64,000 bases of DNA from Amylolactobacillus amylophilus DSM 20533 = JCM 1125 (GTDB taxonomy: Bacteria > Bacillota > Bacilli > Lactobacillales > Lactobacillaceae). Position 1 is the first letter of the stretch. Every line of letters begins with the position of its first letter. This document shows, piece by piece, positions 32,564-41,356 of the stretch. The position numbers and the translations under genes were made by a program. The DNA is taken from assembly GCF_001936335.1 (NCBI RefSeq), contig NZ_CP018888.1, forward strand, positions 558,001-622,000. Direction: 5' to 3'. The notes under the pieces were generated by a model that saw only the letters and a list, made by a program, of their open reading frames with translations, was not told the DNA's origin and searched no databases.

Positions 32564-33757
32564 TTATATTAGCGACTTATCTGCGCCCAAGTCTGTGTGG
32601 TCAAAATTAATTTGGACGGTGACGTCCCCTAGTTTCTTGCGCAAATCTTGATTAATTTCTACCAGCCATTCCTCGTCCGAGAACCGGGAATTCTCGGGCA
32701 CGACAATGTCAAACTGCAGCAGGAAATCACCATTTTTCAACCGTTCAACGTGAAAATCATGAATCTTGAGCCCTGCATGGTAGCCGTTAATCGTCTCCTG
32801 ACTAATAACGAAAAAACGGGAGAATTTCTTAGAATGGATGTCGATTGGATCAACGTGCACGACCATACTAATTGCATATTTGCGCTGGAAATCACGCTCA
32901 ATGTGGTCGACAATCTCGTGGGCATAGTCTAAGCTAAAGCTACTATCAAGTTCGATATGCACGATTGCATAGACCATATCGGGACCGTATTGATGAATCA
33001 TCAAATCATGGAAGCCCAGAATATGGTCGTATTCATCTAGTTGTTGAGTTATTTCTTCAATTAATGCATCATTCGGACGTTGTCCCATCAGCGAATCAAT
33101 GAAATTCTTAATCAGTAGCACACTAGAGATCACAATAAATAGCGCCACAACAACACCAATGTAGCCATCCAAATTCAAATTGGTCGTCACAGAAATCACA
33201 ATTGCGATTAAGATGCCAAACGTCGTGAGTGCGTCGTTTCTGGCGTCGCTCGCTGCGGTCATAATCGTCTTTGAGCCGACACTTTGACCGACCTTGCTGT
33301 AAATCAGGCGTTGCCACAATTTGATGACAATTGAAAGGAGTAATAATCCGACAGACCAGTAGTTGAGCTCGACAGCAACGGGATGGAGGATTTTCAAGAT
33401 CGATGAATAGATAAACTGTAATCCAACGTACAGCATAATCATCGCAGTGATGAACCCGGCAATATCCTCAAAGCGTTGGTGGCCGTAGGGATGGCCCTTA
33501 TCCGGTTGTTTCCCTGAAACGTAGAATCCAACAACAGTCATCACGGATGAAACGAAGTCGAACAGCGAATTGACGGCATCGGCAATAATCGCTACCGAAC
33601 CCGAGATTAGTCCTACGAAAATTTTGATTGCGAACAAAAGGACGTTAGAGAATAGGCCAACAATGCCCACACTAACCCCGGCACGAACACGCGAATATAA
33701 CTTATTTCGTGATTGCGCCTTTTGCGTAATTTTGTCTAAAATAAACTTAGTAAACAT
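32564..33757 (-). CDS. Cation diffusion facilitator family metal exporter
   Basis: 397-residue CDF protein with six membrane helices and a long cytoplasmic C-terminal domain, exporting Zn2+, Mn2+ or similar against protons. Helix 2 has the metal motif AIIADAVNSLFDF (xxxDxxxS/N-type), helix 5 TAASDARNDALTTFG, and the loop GKQPDKGHPYGHQRFED is typical. The C-terminal domain (about 230-397) is unusually long, with two ferredoxin-like stretches. The DxxxD arrangement in helix 5 (SDARND) is common in Mn/Fe/Zn exporters of lactobacilli, so the metal is not certain. TGGGGA precedes the ATG. Confidence 0.88.
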   Translation of the reverse strand: MFTKFILDKITQKAQSRNKLYSRVRAGVSVGIVGLFSNVLLFAIKIFVGLISGSVAIIADAVNSLFDFVSSVMTVVGFYVSGKQPDKGHPYGHQRFEDIAGFITAMIMLYVGLQFIYSSILKILHPVAVELNYWSVGLLLLSIVIKLWQRLIYSKVGQSVGSKTIMTAASDARNDALTTFGILIAIVISVTTNLNLDGYIGVVVALFIVISSVLLIKNFIDSLMGQRPNDALIEEITQQLDEYDHILGFHDLMIHQYGPDMVYAIVHIELDSSFSLDYAHEIVDHIERDFQRKYAISMVVHVDPIDIHSKKFSRFFVISQETINGYHAGLKIHDFHVERLKNGDFLLQFDIVVPENSRFSDEEWLVEINQDLRKKLGDVTVQINFDHTDLGADKSLI

Positions 33758-33819
33758 CGCTAATCCCCACGTCTTACTAACTTTAATTATATCATCACAA
33801 CAAATGAAAGAAGATAATT

Positions 33820-34410
33820 ATGACTACTAAAAAAAACGAATTAAGTTCAACTAAAGCACTAGTGCGCTGCTCCTGGGGTGCGACTAACGAACCATTAATG
33901 CAGGAATACCACGACCAAATTTGGGGTAAGTTCACCACCAACGATACTGAATTATTCGAGTATCTTACTTTAGAAATATTTCAGGCCGGTCTCAGTTGGT
34001 CAACTATTATTAATAAGCAAGCTGCATTCAAAACCGCTTTTGCCGGCTATGACTTAAGTCAGATTGCCGCTTTCTCAGATAAAGAGGTAGCGCGATTGTT
34101 AAATAATCCGGCAATTATTCGTAATCGCCTCAAGATTAACGCAACCATCAATAATGCAAGAATCGTGCAAGTTCTACAGCAAGAATATGGCTCCTTCAAC
34201 GCCTATCTCCTATCCGTTTGGCCCGAGATTGTCGACAACCAACCAACAACCGACGAAGAGGTTCCCGCCATATCTGAAGCGGCGATTGCGTTAACCAAGC
34301 AACTAAAAAAAGCCGGTCTGAAATTTATCGGACCGACCATTACCTATTCATTTTTAGAAGCAACCGGAAGAATTAACGATCACCTCGTTAGTTGCTCGTT
34401 CAAGTACTAA
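33820..34410 (+). CDS. tag: DNA-3-methyladenine glycosylase I
   Basis: 196-residue base-excision repair enzyme removing 3-methyladenine. The zinc-binding set of Tag is complete: Cys17 (RCSWG), His31 (EYHDQIWG) and the C-terminal His and Cys in NDHLVSCSFKY. The core LTLEIFQAGLSWSTIINKQ contains the conserved aromatic and acidic residues of the active site. Weak AGAAGA upstream. It stands alone, divergent from the CDF gene, and is followed by an intergenic repeat cluster. Confidence 0.93.
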   Translation: MTTKKNELSSTKALVRCSWGATNEPLMQEYHDQIWGKFTTNDTELFEYLTLEIFQAGLSWSTIINKQAAFKTAFAGYDLSQIAAFSDKEVARLLNNPAIIRNRLKINATINNARIVQVLQQEYGSFNAYLLSVWPEIVDNQPTTDEEVPAISEAAIALTKQLKKAGLKFIGPTITYSFLEATGRINDHLVSCSFKY

Positions 34411-34590
34411 CCACTCGCACAAGCACTCTTCTCTAGTGCTCAGAAGCTAACCGTTCGCACAAGCACTCTTCTCTAAATGTGCTTCGCCTTGCAACACTCT
34501 CCGCACAACTTATCACCATTCAAGTCACTCTGTGACTTTCTGGTAATCTTGTTGTTGCTCGGTGTAACCCGCAAGTCATTGCACTCTTCT
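34409..34590. repeat. Intergenic repeat cluster, relative of the 117-bp family
   Basis: A 21-base motif (from 34415 to 34435) recurs at 34455-34475, with a shorter third copy near 34576-34593. Between them, from 34491, lies a unit with CTCCGCACAACTT, the hairpin AAGTCAC-TCT-GTGACTT and a GTTGCTCGG end. TAGTGCTCAGAAGCTAA at 34434 is nearly identical to the reverse complement of the 15.2 kb repeats. It fills the gap between tag and the phosphonate-type operon. Confidence 0.8.
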
Positions 34591-35403
34591 CTATATTAGT
34601 CTCTTTCTAATCGTCCCTGAGACATAGTCCACCAATGTGACCATTACAATAATACCCAACAAGATGATACCGACCCGACTCCAGCTTCTTGTCTGCAAAG
34701 CAAAGATGAGCGGTGTACCAATACCACCAGCACCAACAATACCAAGAATTGAAGCCGACCGAATGGCCAATTCAAATCTATAAAGTGTGTTTGAGACCAG
34801 TTCCGGTAATAACTGTGGCATTGTAGCGAACATAATGACGTTAAACTTCGAACCCCCCGTTGCTACAACGGATTCGTTTGGCCCATCCTCTAAGTTCTCT
34901 ATTGCCTCACCGAAAAGCTTCGCAAGCATCCCCACAGAGTGGGTACCAACGGCAAGTACACCCGCAAATGCTCCAGGACCTACCGCCTTCGTAAACATTA
35001 ACGCCAGTACGATTTCTGGGAAAGTCCGCACAAATGACAGGAAGAACTTACCCGAGCCAGAAACAAGCCAGTTAATCCTACTGTTCTTATTTCTCGCCGC
35101 CCAAAAGGCGAATGGCAAACTAATGATCGCCGAGATAAATGTCCCAAGAAAAGCAATTGCCACCGTTAGTAGCAGCGTAGTAATCAAGTCTTCACCATCA
35201 CCGCGCCAGACGTAGCCCCAATCGGGATGAATCAAGCCCTCGAATATTGCTTGACTAACTTTAACAGCATTATCCTTAATCCCGTCAAAGGGGATGTCGG
35301 TAAATGACCAAATTAACAGAGCAGCGAGGACCACGATAACGGCCCAGTTTCTAATCTTACGGATTTTTGCTTTAGGTGGTTGTGGTAATAATTTCATTTC
35401 CAT
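34591..35403 (-). CDS. phnE: Phosphonate-type ABC transporter permease 2
   Basis: 270-residue membrane permease of the PhnE family, six predicted helices. The EAA-like coupling loop is in AIENLEDGPNESVVATGGSKFNVIMFATMPQLLPE, followed by GIVGAGGIGTPLIFALQT. Its ATG overlaps the stop of the first permease (TAATG), so the two are translationally coupled and probably form a heterodimeric channel. It is the last gene of the operon. Confidence 0.9.
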   Translation of the reverse strand: MEMKLLPQPPKAKIRKIRNWAVIVVLAALLIWSFTDIPFDGIKDNAVKVSQAIFEGLIHPDWGYVWRGDGEDLITTLLLTVAIAFLGTFISAIISLPFAFWAARNKNSRINWLVSGSGKFFLSFVRTFPEIVLALMFTKAVGPGAFAGVLAVGTHSVGMLAKLFGEAIENLEDGPNESVVATGGSKFNVIMFATMPQLLPELVSNTLYRFELAIRSASILGIVGAGGIGTPLIFALQTRSWSRVGIILLGIIVMVTLVDYVSGTIRKRLI

Positions 35404-36194
35404 TATTTGATCAACGCCTCCCGCGAAATGTTACTTACATAATCGATCACCAGGACAACTGCGAAAATCACAAGTACAATTAATCCCGTTTGATCATAAC
35501 GATAGAGACTAAGACTGCGTTGCAAGAACATTCCGATACCACCGGCACCGATGTAGCCAAGCACCGTTGAGGCACGAATATTTATTTCGAATGCATACAG
35601 GACGTAACTAATGAAATACGTCTGGATCTGAGGGAAAACGGCGTACTGAATAATCTGGAGCTTGTTAGCACCGGCGGCCGTCAGCGCCTCAATTGGACCC
35701 TCGTCAATCGTCTCGACAGCCTCATAGAACAGCTTACCCACCATGCCAAAAGTGAAGAACGCGAGCGAAATAATACCGGCAACCGGTCCGATCCCAACGA
35801 TAGCGACGAATATCGCACCAAGAAGCAAGTCAGGGATTGTCCTGACAATATTGAGAATAAAACGAAAGATACTCGTTACGATTTTGTTCTTAACAATATT
35901 ACGCGAGATGAGTAAAGCGTACGGAAATGCGAGTGCGGCGCCAATCACCGTACCCAGGATGGCCATCTTAATCGTCTCAATCAGCGGCGCAATCACATAG
36001 TATGAATAAGACCAGTCGGGGCGAGCCATTTCACCGAAAATCGCACCAAATTGGTCCAGATTACTAAAGAATTCGCCAAAATCTGCACCCGTTGCGCTGA
36101 TCGAAACAAACAGCCCAATCACCATGACAGCCGTCAGAATCCACTTAGTCGGCCGCAGTGGCCGCTTAGGTAAAGAAATCTCAGGTTTATCCAT
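35403..36194 (-). CDS. phnE: Phosphonate-type ABC transporter permease 1
   Basis: 263-residue PhnE-like permease, paralogous to the next gene. The coupling loop is AVETIDEGPIEALTAAGANKLQIIQYAVFPQIQ, then GYIGAGGIGMFLQRSL. The start codon overlaps the ATPase stop in a TAATG. Two different permeases are usual for Gram-positive phosphate/phosphite/phosphonate importers. Confidence 0.9.
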   Translation of the reverse strand: MDKPEISLPKRPLRPTKWILTAVMVIGLFVSISATGADFGEFFSNLDQFGAIFGEMARPDWSYSYYVIAPLIETIKMAILGTVIGAALAFPYALLISRNIVKNKIVTSIFRFILNIVRTIPDLLLGAIFVAIVGIGPVAGIISLAFFTFGMVGKLFYEAVETIDEGPIEALTAAGANKLQIIQYAVFPQIQTYFISYVLYAFEINIRASTVLGYIGAGGIGMFLQRSLSLYRYDQTGLIVLVIFAVVLVIDYVSNISREALIK

Positions 36195-36967
36195 TATGAT
36201 TCCTCCACTTGACCCGCGTAGATTTCAGCGATTTGGGCATCGCTAGTCTCGCTCACAGGTCCGTCAAAAACGACCTCTCCGGCACGAATCCCAATAATTC
36301 TCGTCCCAAACTCTTTCGCAAGTTCTACGCTGTGGAGGTTTACGATCACAGTCATACCCAGCTCTTGGTTGATCTTTTTCAGGTCAGTCATCACTTTGTG
36401 TGTTGTCTGTGGATCAAGCGAAGCCACCGGTTCATCTGCCAGGATGATCTTCGGCGCCTGGCTGAGTACTCGGGCAATCGACACACGCTGTTGCTGCCCA
36501 CCACTGAGCTCATCCGCCCGGTTATAAACTTTTTCTGCCATATCAACCCGTTGTAGAGCTTCATAGGCCCTTTGTTTATCTTCTTTAGAGAAGAGGTTGA
36601 ACGTTGTCTTGTAGGCTGGGTAGTATGCCACCCTGCCAGTCAGCACGTTCCGCAAGACTGATGCTCGCTTCACCAGGTTGAAGCTTTGGAAAATCATGCC
36701 GATATCGCGGCGAATGTTTCTCAACGACTTACCACGCGCTTCCGTGATGGATTCACCATCGATTAAAATATTACCCTTCGAAATATCGTGTAGTCTGTTG
36801 ATTGCGCGAAGCAACGTACTTTTGCCGGCACCGGAAAGGCCAACGATCACAACGAATTCACCGTGATTAATATTTAAATCAATGTCTTTTAGACCAACCG
36901 TACCATTAGGATAAATCTTTGTAACATGTTGAAGCTCAATAATCGGTTTTGCAGCGACGTCCGCCAT
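36194..36967 (-). CDS. phnC: Phosphonate-type ABC transporter ATP-binding protein
   Basis: 257-residue ATPase of the PhnC family. Walker [11 protein letters not shown]-loop [11 protein letters not shown], signature LSGGQQQRV, Walker [15 protein letters not shown]-loop VNLHSVE. The ATG at 36967 follows GGGGGAAA; an earlier ATG-like start would skip that site. A terminator separates it from phnD upstream, so it depends on read-through or a second promoter. Confidence 0.93.
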   Translation of the reverse strand: MADVAAKPIIELQHVTKIYPNGTVGLKDIDLNINHGEFVVIVGLSGAGKSTLLRAINRLHDISKGNILIDGESITEARGKSLRNIRRDIGMIFQSFNLVKRASVLRNVLTGRVAYYPAYKTTFNLFSKEDKQRAYEALQRVDMAEKVYNRADELSGGQQQRVSIARVLSQAPKIILADEPVASLDPQTTHKVMTDLKKINQELGMTVIVNLHSVELAKEFGTRIIGIRAGEVVFDGPVSETSDAQIAEIYAGQVEES

Positions 36968-37074
36968 TAGTTTTCCCCCAATAAATGTCAATAATTATCA
37001 TTACTAATGATATCAAATTTTCGCCAAAATTATAGTGGCAAATAACTCTCATTTTGATTATTTACATACATAAA

Positions 37075-37117
37075 AACAGGTCTGTCGTAAACGGAACAAT
37101 TTACGTCAGACCTGTTA
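37075..37117 (-). terminator. Hairpin between phnD and phnC
   Basis: AACAGGTCTG-T-CGTAAA pairs with TTTACG-T-CAGACCTGTT across an 8-base loop, just after phnD. Partial termination here would give more binding protein than transporter. Confidence 0.82.
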
Positions 37118-37133
37118 CTTTAATTTAATGGAT

Positions 37134-38063
37134 TTATTGGCCGACTTTTTCGCTGTACTTACGTACGATGTCAAAGTTTGCATCCTTCGCCTTGACATAG
37201 CCTTCGTGGCTGTAAACCTCGGACACAATCTTGTGACCCGCTTTAGTCTTAGCAATCTTAATGAATGCATCGGCTAACTTGTCACGGAACTTATCACTCA
37301 TGTCTGACCGAACACTGATAGTATCGTTTGGAATACCCTTAGTGAAGTAGATTGGGACAACTTTATCCATGATGTCAGGCACATCACTCTTCACAATGTT
37401 TCTAGCATCTTCGAAGACGAATGCTGCATCAACGTCACCGTTAAGTACTGCCATTACACCTTGATCGTGGCCCTTCACAGTGGTTAAGGTAGCATCTTTC
37501 TCGATATCAACGCCCTTTTCCTTTAATTCAGCAGCTGGGTAGATGTAACCAGATGTCGATGAAACATCTTGTGTTGCAATCTTCTTACCCTTCAAGTCCT
37601 TGATGTCCTTGATCTTGCTACCCTTCTTGACAATGATTTCTGACCGGTAGAAGTCAACGAGCTTGTCTGTCTGTTGACCACCCGGTTGCTTGATACCAAA
37701 GCGCTCAGCCTGGAGTAAGACATCTGCAGCCTTACGCTTGTGCGCCATCACGTAACCATCAGGTGGTAAGAATCCAACGTCAATCTTCTTTGAAGACATC
37801 GCTTCAACCATTGAGTTGTAGTCTGTTGAAACACTAACCTTCACAGGAATTCCCAATTCCTTCTTCAAAAGCTTTTCTAATGGGCGGGCTTTTGCTTCCA
37901 ATGTGTTTGCTTGTGAGCTAGGTACGAACTGAACGGTTAAGGTCTTTGGTGTATAGCCGTCCTTCGTATCTTTGCTTTCGTTACTGCCATTCGAACATGC
38001 AGCAACCACGAACGCAACCAGCACAGTCAAAGTACCAAGAAGTACTTTCTTGAATGTCTTCAT
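37134..38063 (-). CDS. phnD: Phosphonate/phosphite-type substrate-binding lipoprotein
   Basis: 309-residue extracellular binding protein. The N terminus is a lipoprotein signal (KTFKKVLLGTLTVLVAFVVAAC, cleavage before Cys). The body matches the PhnD/PtxB family: KIDVGFLPPDGYVMAHK, TQDVSSTSGYIYPAAEL and NGDVDAAFVFEDARN. GGAGGA precedes the ATG. No C-P lyase or phosphonatase genes are in the window, so the ligand may be phosphite, phosphate esters or a phosphonate handled elsewhere. Confidence 0.92.
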   Translation of the reverse strand: MKTFKKVLLGTLTVLVAFVVAACSNGSNESKDTKDGYTPKTLTVQFVPSSQANTLEAKARPLEKLLKKELGIPVKVSVSTDYNSMVEAMSSKKIDVGFLPPDGYVMAHKRKAADVLLQAERFGIKQPGGQQTDKLVDFYRSEIIVKKGSKIKDIKDLKGKKIATQDVSSTSGYIYPAAELKEKGVDIEKDATLTTVKGHDQGVMAVLNGDVDAAFVFEDARNIVKSDVPDIMDKVVPIYFTKGIPNDTISVRSDMSDKFRDKLADAFIKIAKTKAGHKIVSEVYSHEGYVKAKDANFDIVRKYSEKVGQ

Positions 38064-38201
38064 GTGTTAAATTCCTCCAAAAAATTTATATGTCATGTTC
38101 CAATGACCATTATATATCACGCGTACCACAATATGTAGTAATATTTCCATTCTAATAATCCCAGAGACGAACATTAGCAGTTAAACATCACTACAGCGAT
38201 A

Positions 38202-38239
38202 AAAGAAGCTACCAAACTTGGGGGTTTGGTAGCTTCTTT
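38202..38239. terminator. Terminator of the second uspA gene
   Basis: Perfect 16-bp stem AAAGAAGCTACCAAAC / GTTTGGTAGCTTCTTT with a 6-base loop, about 95 bases after the usp stop codon. Confidence 0.9.
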
Positions 38240-38333
38240 ACTTAAGTATCTTTTCATCGTTCTCTCAAAAACGGCAGCGATTACTTTTGTGAAAATTAGC
38301 GGTTAAAAAAGCCGTGTTATCGTTAAAAGATTA

Positions 38334-38807
38334 CTATTTAACCTTATTGTTATCAAGGTCGGTTCTCACAATCAAGACATCGCTCAGAGCGTGCTGGTTC
38401 ACGTATTCGGTGACCGAGCCCATCAGAACCCTCTCAACCGCATTTAGTCCAGTCGCACCCATGATAATCAAATCATTGTGGTGATCTTTGATGAAATCTA
38501 CAGATATTACCCGCTTAGGACTACCATAACGTACGTGATAATCAACTTGTGCAAAACCGAACTTCTCCTGGGCAAAGCCAACCAGGTTCTGCAGGTAGGC
38601 TTCAGCATCCTGCGTCATTTGATAAATCGTGTCGCCGCCAATGAGTGAGTCCTGCATGTCACCCATAAACTGGCGCGTATCAATAATGTTCAATACGTCA
38701 ACGTGTGTTTTATTAGCCATCGCGATTTTGATTGCTTTATCAAAGGCTCTCTCTGCAGTTTCAGAGCCATCGACGGGTACTAAAATATTCTGATAATCTG
38801 TTGTCAT
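38334..38807 (-). CDS. Universal stress protein (UspA family)
   Basis: 157-residue Usp-domain protein with an ATP-binding-type loop (IMGATGLNAVERVLMGSVTEYVNQHALSDVLIVR; G-2x-G-9x-GS). The N-terminal strand is NILVPVDGSETAERAF. I chose the ATG at 38807 because GGAG lies 9 bases upstream. Monocistronic. Only distantly similar to the other Usp at 21025. Confidence 0.88.
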   Translation of the reverse strand: MTTDYQNILVPVDGSETAERAFDKAIKIAMANKTHVDVLNIIDTRQFMGDMQDSLIGGDTIYQMTQDAEAYLQNLVGFAQEKFGFAQVDYHVRYGSPKRVISVDFIKDHHNDLIIMGATGLNAVERVLMGSVTEYVNQHALSDVLIVRTDLDNNKVK

Positions 38808-38987
38808 ATCCATCATCTCCATTCGTAACTTCATTTTAGCATAGTTAATAGTTGCACCGCTTAATCCACAGCTAAAAATATTTTACACAAGTATCAACAA
38901 GAGGTGGATAATATAGTATAAGATAAGTTAGTATATATAGTGATGGCTATTAATAGCCAATAATTAGCTAGGTATAGGAGCGGGACA

Positions 38988-39776
38988 ATGGAAAACAAAT
39001 TAATCGGTATCAAGTCCGGTCGTAACTTTCGTGAGCTTGGTGGCTACCAAACATCTAATGGTAAGACCATTAAGATGCATAAAATACTGCGTAGCGGTCA
39101 TTTGGCAGAGCTTGATGACGTTGATATTGGCCTCCTTAAGAACTATCAGCTGAAATACGATATCGACTTTCGTTCAAAGGAGGAGGTGGAGAAGGAACCC
39201 GATCGCGTGCCAGAAGGCGTGCAATACCTCTATAATCCCGTCTTCTCCAGTGACTTGACCGATAATTCGAAGAGTATTGATGAATTGTTGGAGGAGACCG
39301 ATAGCGACCCAAATTTCGGCTTCAACAATATGATGCTTTCGTATGAAGATATTGTGACTAGTAGTGATGCGCAACACGCCTACCGGACCTTCTTCCAGTT
39401 TCTCTTAGAGAATACAGAGGAAAAAGAGACCCTGCTATTCCACTGCACCGCCGGTAAAGACCGTACGGGCATGGGAGCAGTCTTCTTACTGAATGCTCTC
39501 GGCGTGGACTTTTCTACCATTAAGCAAGACTATCTCATGAGCAACGTGACCACCAAGGAAAACTACGATCGCCTGACTAAATTAGTTCGCGATCGTGGTG
39601 GCAACGAAAATACCGTCCAAGCAGTGCAGGCACTGATGCGTGTTGATGAACGCTATCTCAATCACGCCATGAACATCATCAACAATAATTATGGTGGTTT
39701 GAACGAATATACTAAGAATATTTTCTGGATGGACCACGATAATATTAGTCAATTACGAAACATCTACCTGGCATAA
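38988..39776 (+). CDS. Tyrosine-type protein phosphatase (LipA/IphP-like)
   Basis: 262-residue dual-specificity/tyrosine phosphatase with P-loop HCTAGKDRTG (HCxxGxxRT, nucleophile Cys at about 154, followed by KDRT as in LipA-type enzymes). The N-terminal SGRNFRELGGYQTSNGKTIK and LRSGHLAELDDVD are typical of this group. AGGAG precedes the ATG. No signal peptide. It may act on phosphoproteins or phosphoinositides; the substrate is unknown. A GntR gene follows 48 bases later on the same strand. Confidence 0.9.
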   Translation: MENKLIGIKSGRNFRELGGYQTSNGKTIKMHKILRSGHLAELDDVDIGLLKNYQLKYDIDFRSKEEVEKEPDRVPEGVQYLYNPVFSSDLTDNSKSIDELLEETDSDPNFGFNNMMLSYEDIVTSSDAQHAYRTFFQFLLENTEEKETLLFHCTAGKDRTGMGAVFLLNALGVDFSTIKQDYLMSNVTTKENYDRLTKLVRDRGGNENTVQAVQALMRVDERYLNHAMNIINNNYGGLNEYTKNIFWMDHDNISQLRNIYLA

Positions 39777-39824
39777 ATAAGTCAGGGTATTTTTTCACCC
39801 AAATATACTAATGGAGCGATACAC

Positions 39825-40544
39825 ATGGTAATTCCAAAGTACCTTAGAATAAAAAACGACTTAAAACAACAAATACTGAATGGCAAATTCGAATATGGCG
39901 ACCTCTTCTACAGCGAGTCGGAATTAGAGAAGAAGTATCAGGTCAGCTCGATCACCGTCATCAGGTCCATTAAAGAGCTGGTCAAAGAGGGCTATCTGGT
40001 CCGCTATCAGGGAAAAGGCACATTTGTCTCACGTTCCAGGAAGCAAAGACCCGTGCGTCTAACCGACATCGAGGTCTTCACCGGCTCGTACGACCACGAC
40101 AACGTCAAGGTCCTCTCGATCGTTAAGGGGAACAATTCCGAGATTCTGGAAGAAATGGGACTCACGCCACATGACAGCTACTACGAGTTCATCAGATTGA
40201 GGGAGGTTGCGGACATTCCGTTCATGCTCCACTACTCGTATATCCCCGCCCGCTTCGTGCGGGGTGACCTGAACGACAAGGAACGCTTCACCTCAATCTA
40301 CAAGAGACTGGTTGAAGACTTCGGCATCCACCTCTTCGATGAGCCTTTTACCGAGGTGGACGAAATTGTGGCTCCCTCCTTACCCGAGGTAACGAACCTC
40401 TTGCACGTCGACAACAACCAACCCGTCGTCAAGCAGACGAAGAAGACCTTCCTCTCAGGCGAGGACAATGCCGTCGCGGAATACGTGATTGCCTACAAGA
40501 AATGGGGCTTCTTCAAGATCAAATATTCTACAATCGACGCATAG
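39825..40544 (+). CDS. GntR-family regulator with UTRA domain
   Basis: 239-residue repressor: N-terminal winged helix (KYLRIKNDLKQQILNGKFEYGDLFYSESELEKKYQVSSITVIRSIKELVKEGYLVRYQGKGTFVSR) and C-terminal UTRA ligand domain. UTRA domains usually bind sugar phosphates, and the gene lies directly upstream of a mannose-family PTS operon, so it probably controls that operon. A terminator separates the two. Confidence 0.88.
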   Translation: MVIPKYLRIKNDLKQQILNGKFEYGDLFYSESELEKKYQVSSITVIRSIKELVKEGYLVRYQGKGTFVSRSRKQRPVRLTDIEVFTGSYDHDNVKVLSIVKGNNSEILEEMGLTPHDSYYEFIRLREVADIPFMLHYSYIPARFVRGDLNDKERFTSIYKRLVEDFGIHLFDEPFTEVDEIVAPSLPEVTNLLHVDNNQPVVKQTKKTFLSGEDNAVAEYVIAYKKWGFFKIKYSTIDA

Positions 40545-40647
40545 GTATATACCAAAAATATCAATTGGTCTGGTCCAAAGAGCTAATTTTCCTCCGACCA
40601 TAAGAGAAAAGTTCCAAAAAAATATTTATTCAATATATCAAGTGCTT

Positions 40648-40692
40648 CAAAGCCCATCAAACGAGCCAAATGGCGGTTTGTCAGGGCTTTTT
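40648..40692 (+). terminator. Terminator after the GntR gene
   Basis: AAAGCCC-CAAAC-CC pairs with GG-GTTTG-GGGCTTT, followed by Ts. Confidence 0.75.
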
Positions 40693-40740
40693 CTTTGCTA
40701 AATTTTGATGAATTGAGTTTTTTACGGGTAAAAATATATC

Positions 40741-40781
40741 ATAAAAGCGGTTTCAATTTCCGAAAAACATATTACTATAAT
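40741..40781 (+). promoter_or_regulatory. PTS operon promoter with overlapping cre
   Basis: ATAAAAGCGGTTTCA (40741-40755) matches 14 of 15 cre positions and overlaps the -35 area (TTCAAT 40752-40757). TATAAT lies at 40776-40781 after 18 bases. No sigma-54 (-24/-12) promoter is visible. Confidence 0.65.
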
Positions 40782-40860
40782 AAGTGAATCCGCGGTATTC
40801 GTGAATCAGTCAGCTCGAAATTCGGGTTTCATACTATTATTTCATTGGGAGGAAATAGAT

Positions 40861-41337
40861 ATGAGTATTATCGCAGTTCGTGTCGATGGCCGTTTAGTCC
40901 ACGGTCAAGTGGCAAACTTATGGACAACCAAGTTGAACATTTCAAGAATTATGGTTGTTGACAATGATATCGTAAACAACGATATCGAAAAAAGTGGTCT
41001 TAAACTTTCTACACCAGCGGGTGTCAAGTTGAGTGTCTTACCAGTCGAAAAGGCTGTAAACAACATTTTGGCGGGGAAATACGACTCACAACGTTTATTC
41101 ATCGTTGCACGGCGCCCACAAACCTTCCTAGATATGGCAGAAGACGGCGTACCGTTTGACACTATCAACGTCGGGAATATGTCTCAATCTGATGAGACTC
41201 GTTCCATTTCACATTCAATTAATGTGACCGATGACGATGTCAAAGCATTCGAAGCTTTAAACGCTAAGGGGATTAAATTAACTGCACAAATGGTTCCAAG
41301 TGACAACACCAACGACTTAATGAAGATGCTTAAATAA
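40861..41337 (+). CDS. PTS mannose/fructose/sorbose-family IIB component
   Basis: 158-residue cytoplasmic phosphocarrier. The phosphorylated His14 is in VDGRLVHGQVANLWT, the family signature; later RPQTFLDMAEDG and NVGNMSQSDETRSISHSINVT are typical. GGGAGG precedes the ATG at 40861; a longer frame upstream has no support. First gene of a IIB-IIC-IID-IIA operon. Sequence pattern and neighbours (nagA, agaS) suggest an N-acetylgalactosamine or related hexosamine substrate, but mannose-family specificity cannot be read reliably. Confidence 0.92.
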   Translation: MSIIAVRVDGRLVHGQVANLWTTKLNISRIMVVDNDIVNNDIEKSGLKLSTPAGVKLSVLPVEKAVNNILAGKYDSQRLFIVARRPQTFLDMAEDGVPFDTINVGNMSQSDETRSISHSINVTDDDVKAFEALNAKGIKLTAQMVPSDNTNDLMKMLK

Positions 41338-41356
41338 TAAATAGGGGGAACTATAA

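Noticed and set aside
34411-34590. tRNA or structured RNA gene in the tag-phn gap
   Set aside because: No cloverleaf or TTCGA-type T-loop; the region is explained by the repeat family.
40700-40860. Sigma-54 (-24/-12) promoter for the mannose-family PTS
   Set aside because: No TGGCAC-N5-TTGC motif; a sigma-A promoter with cre explains the region better.
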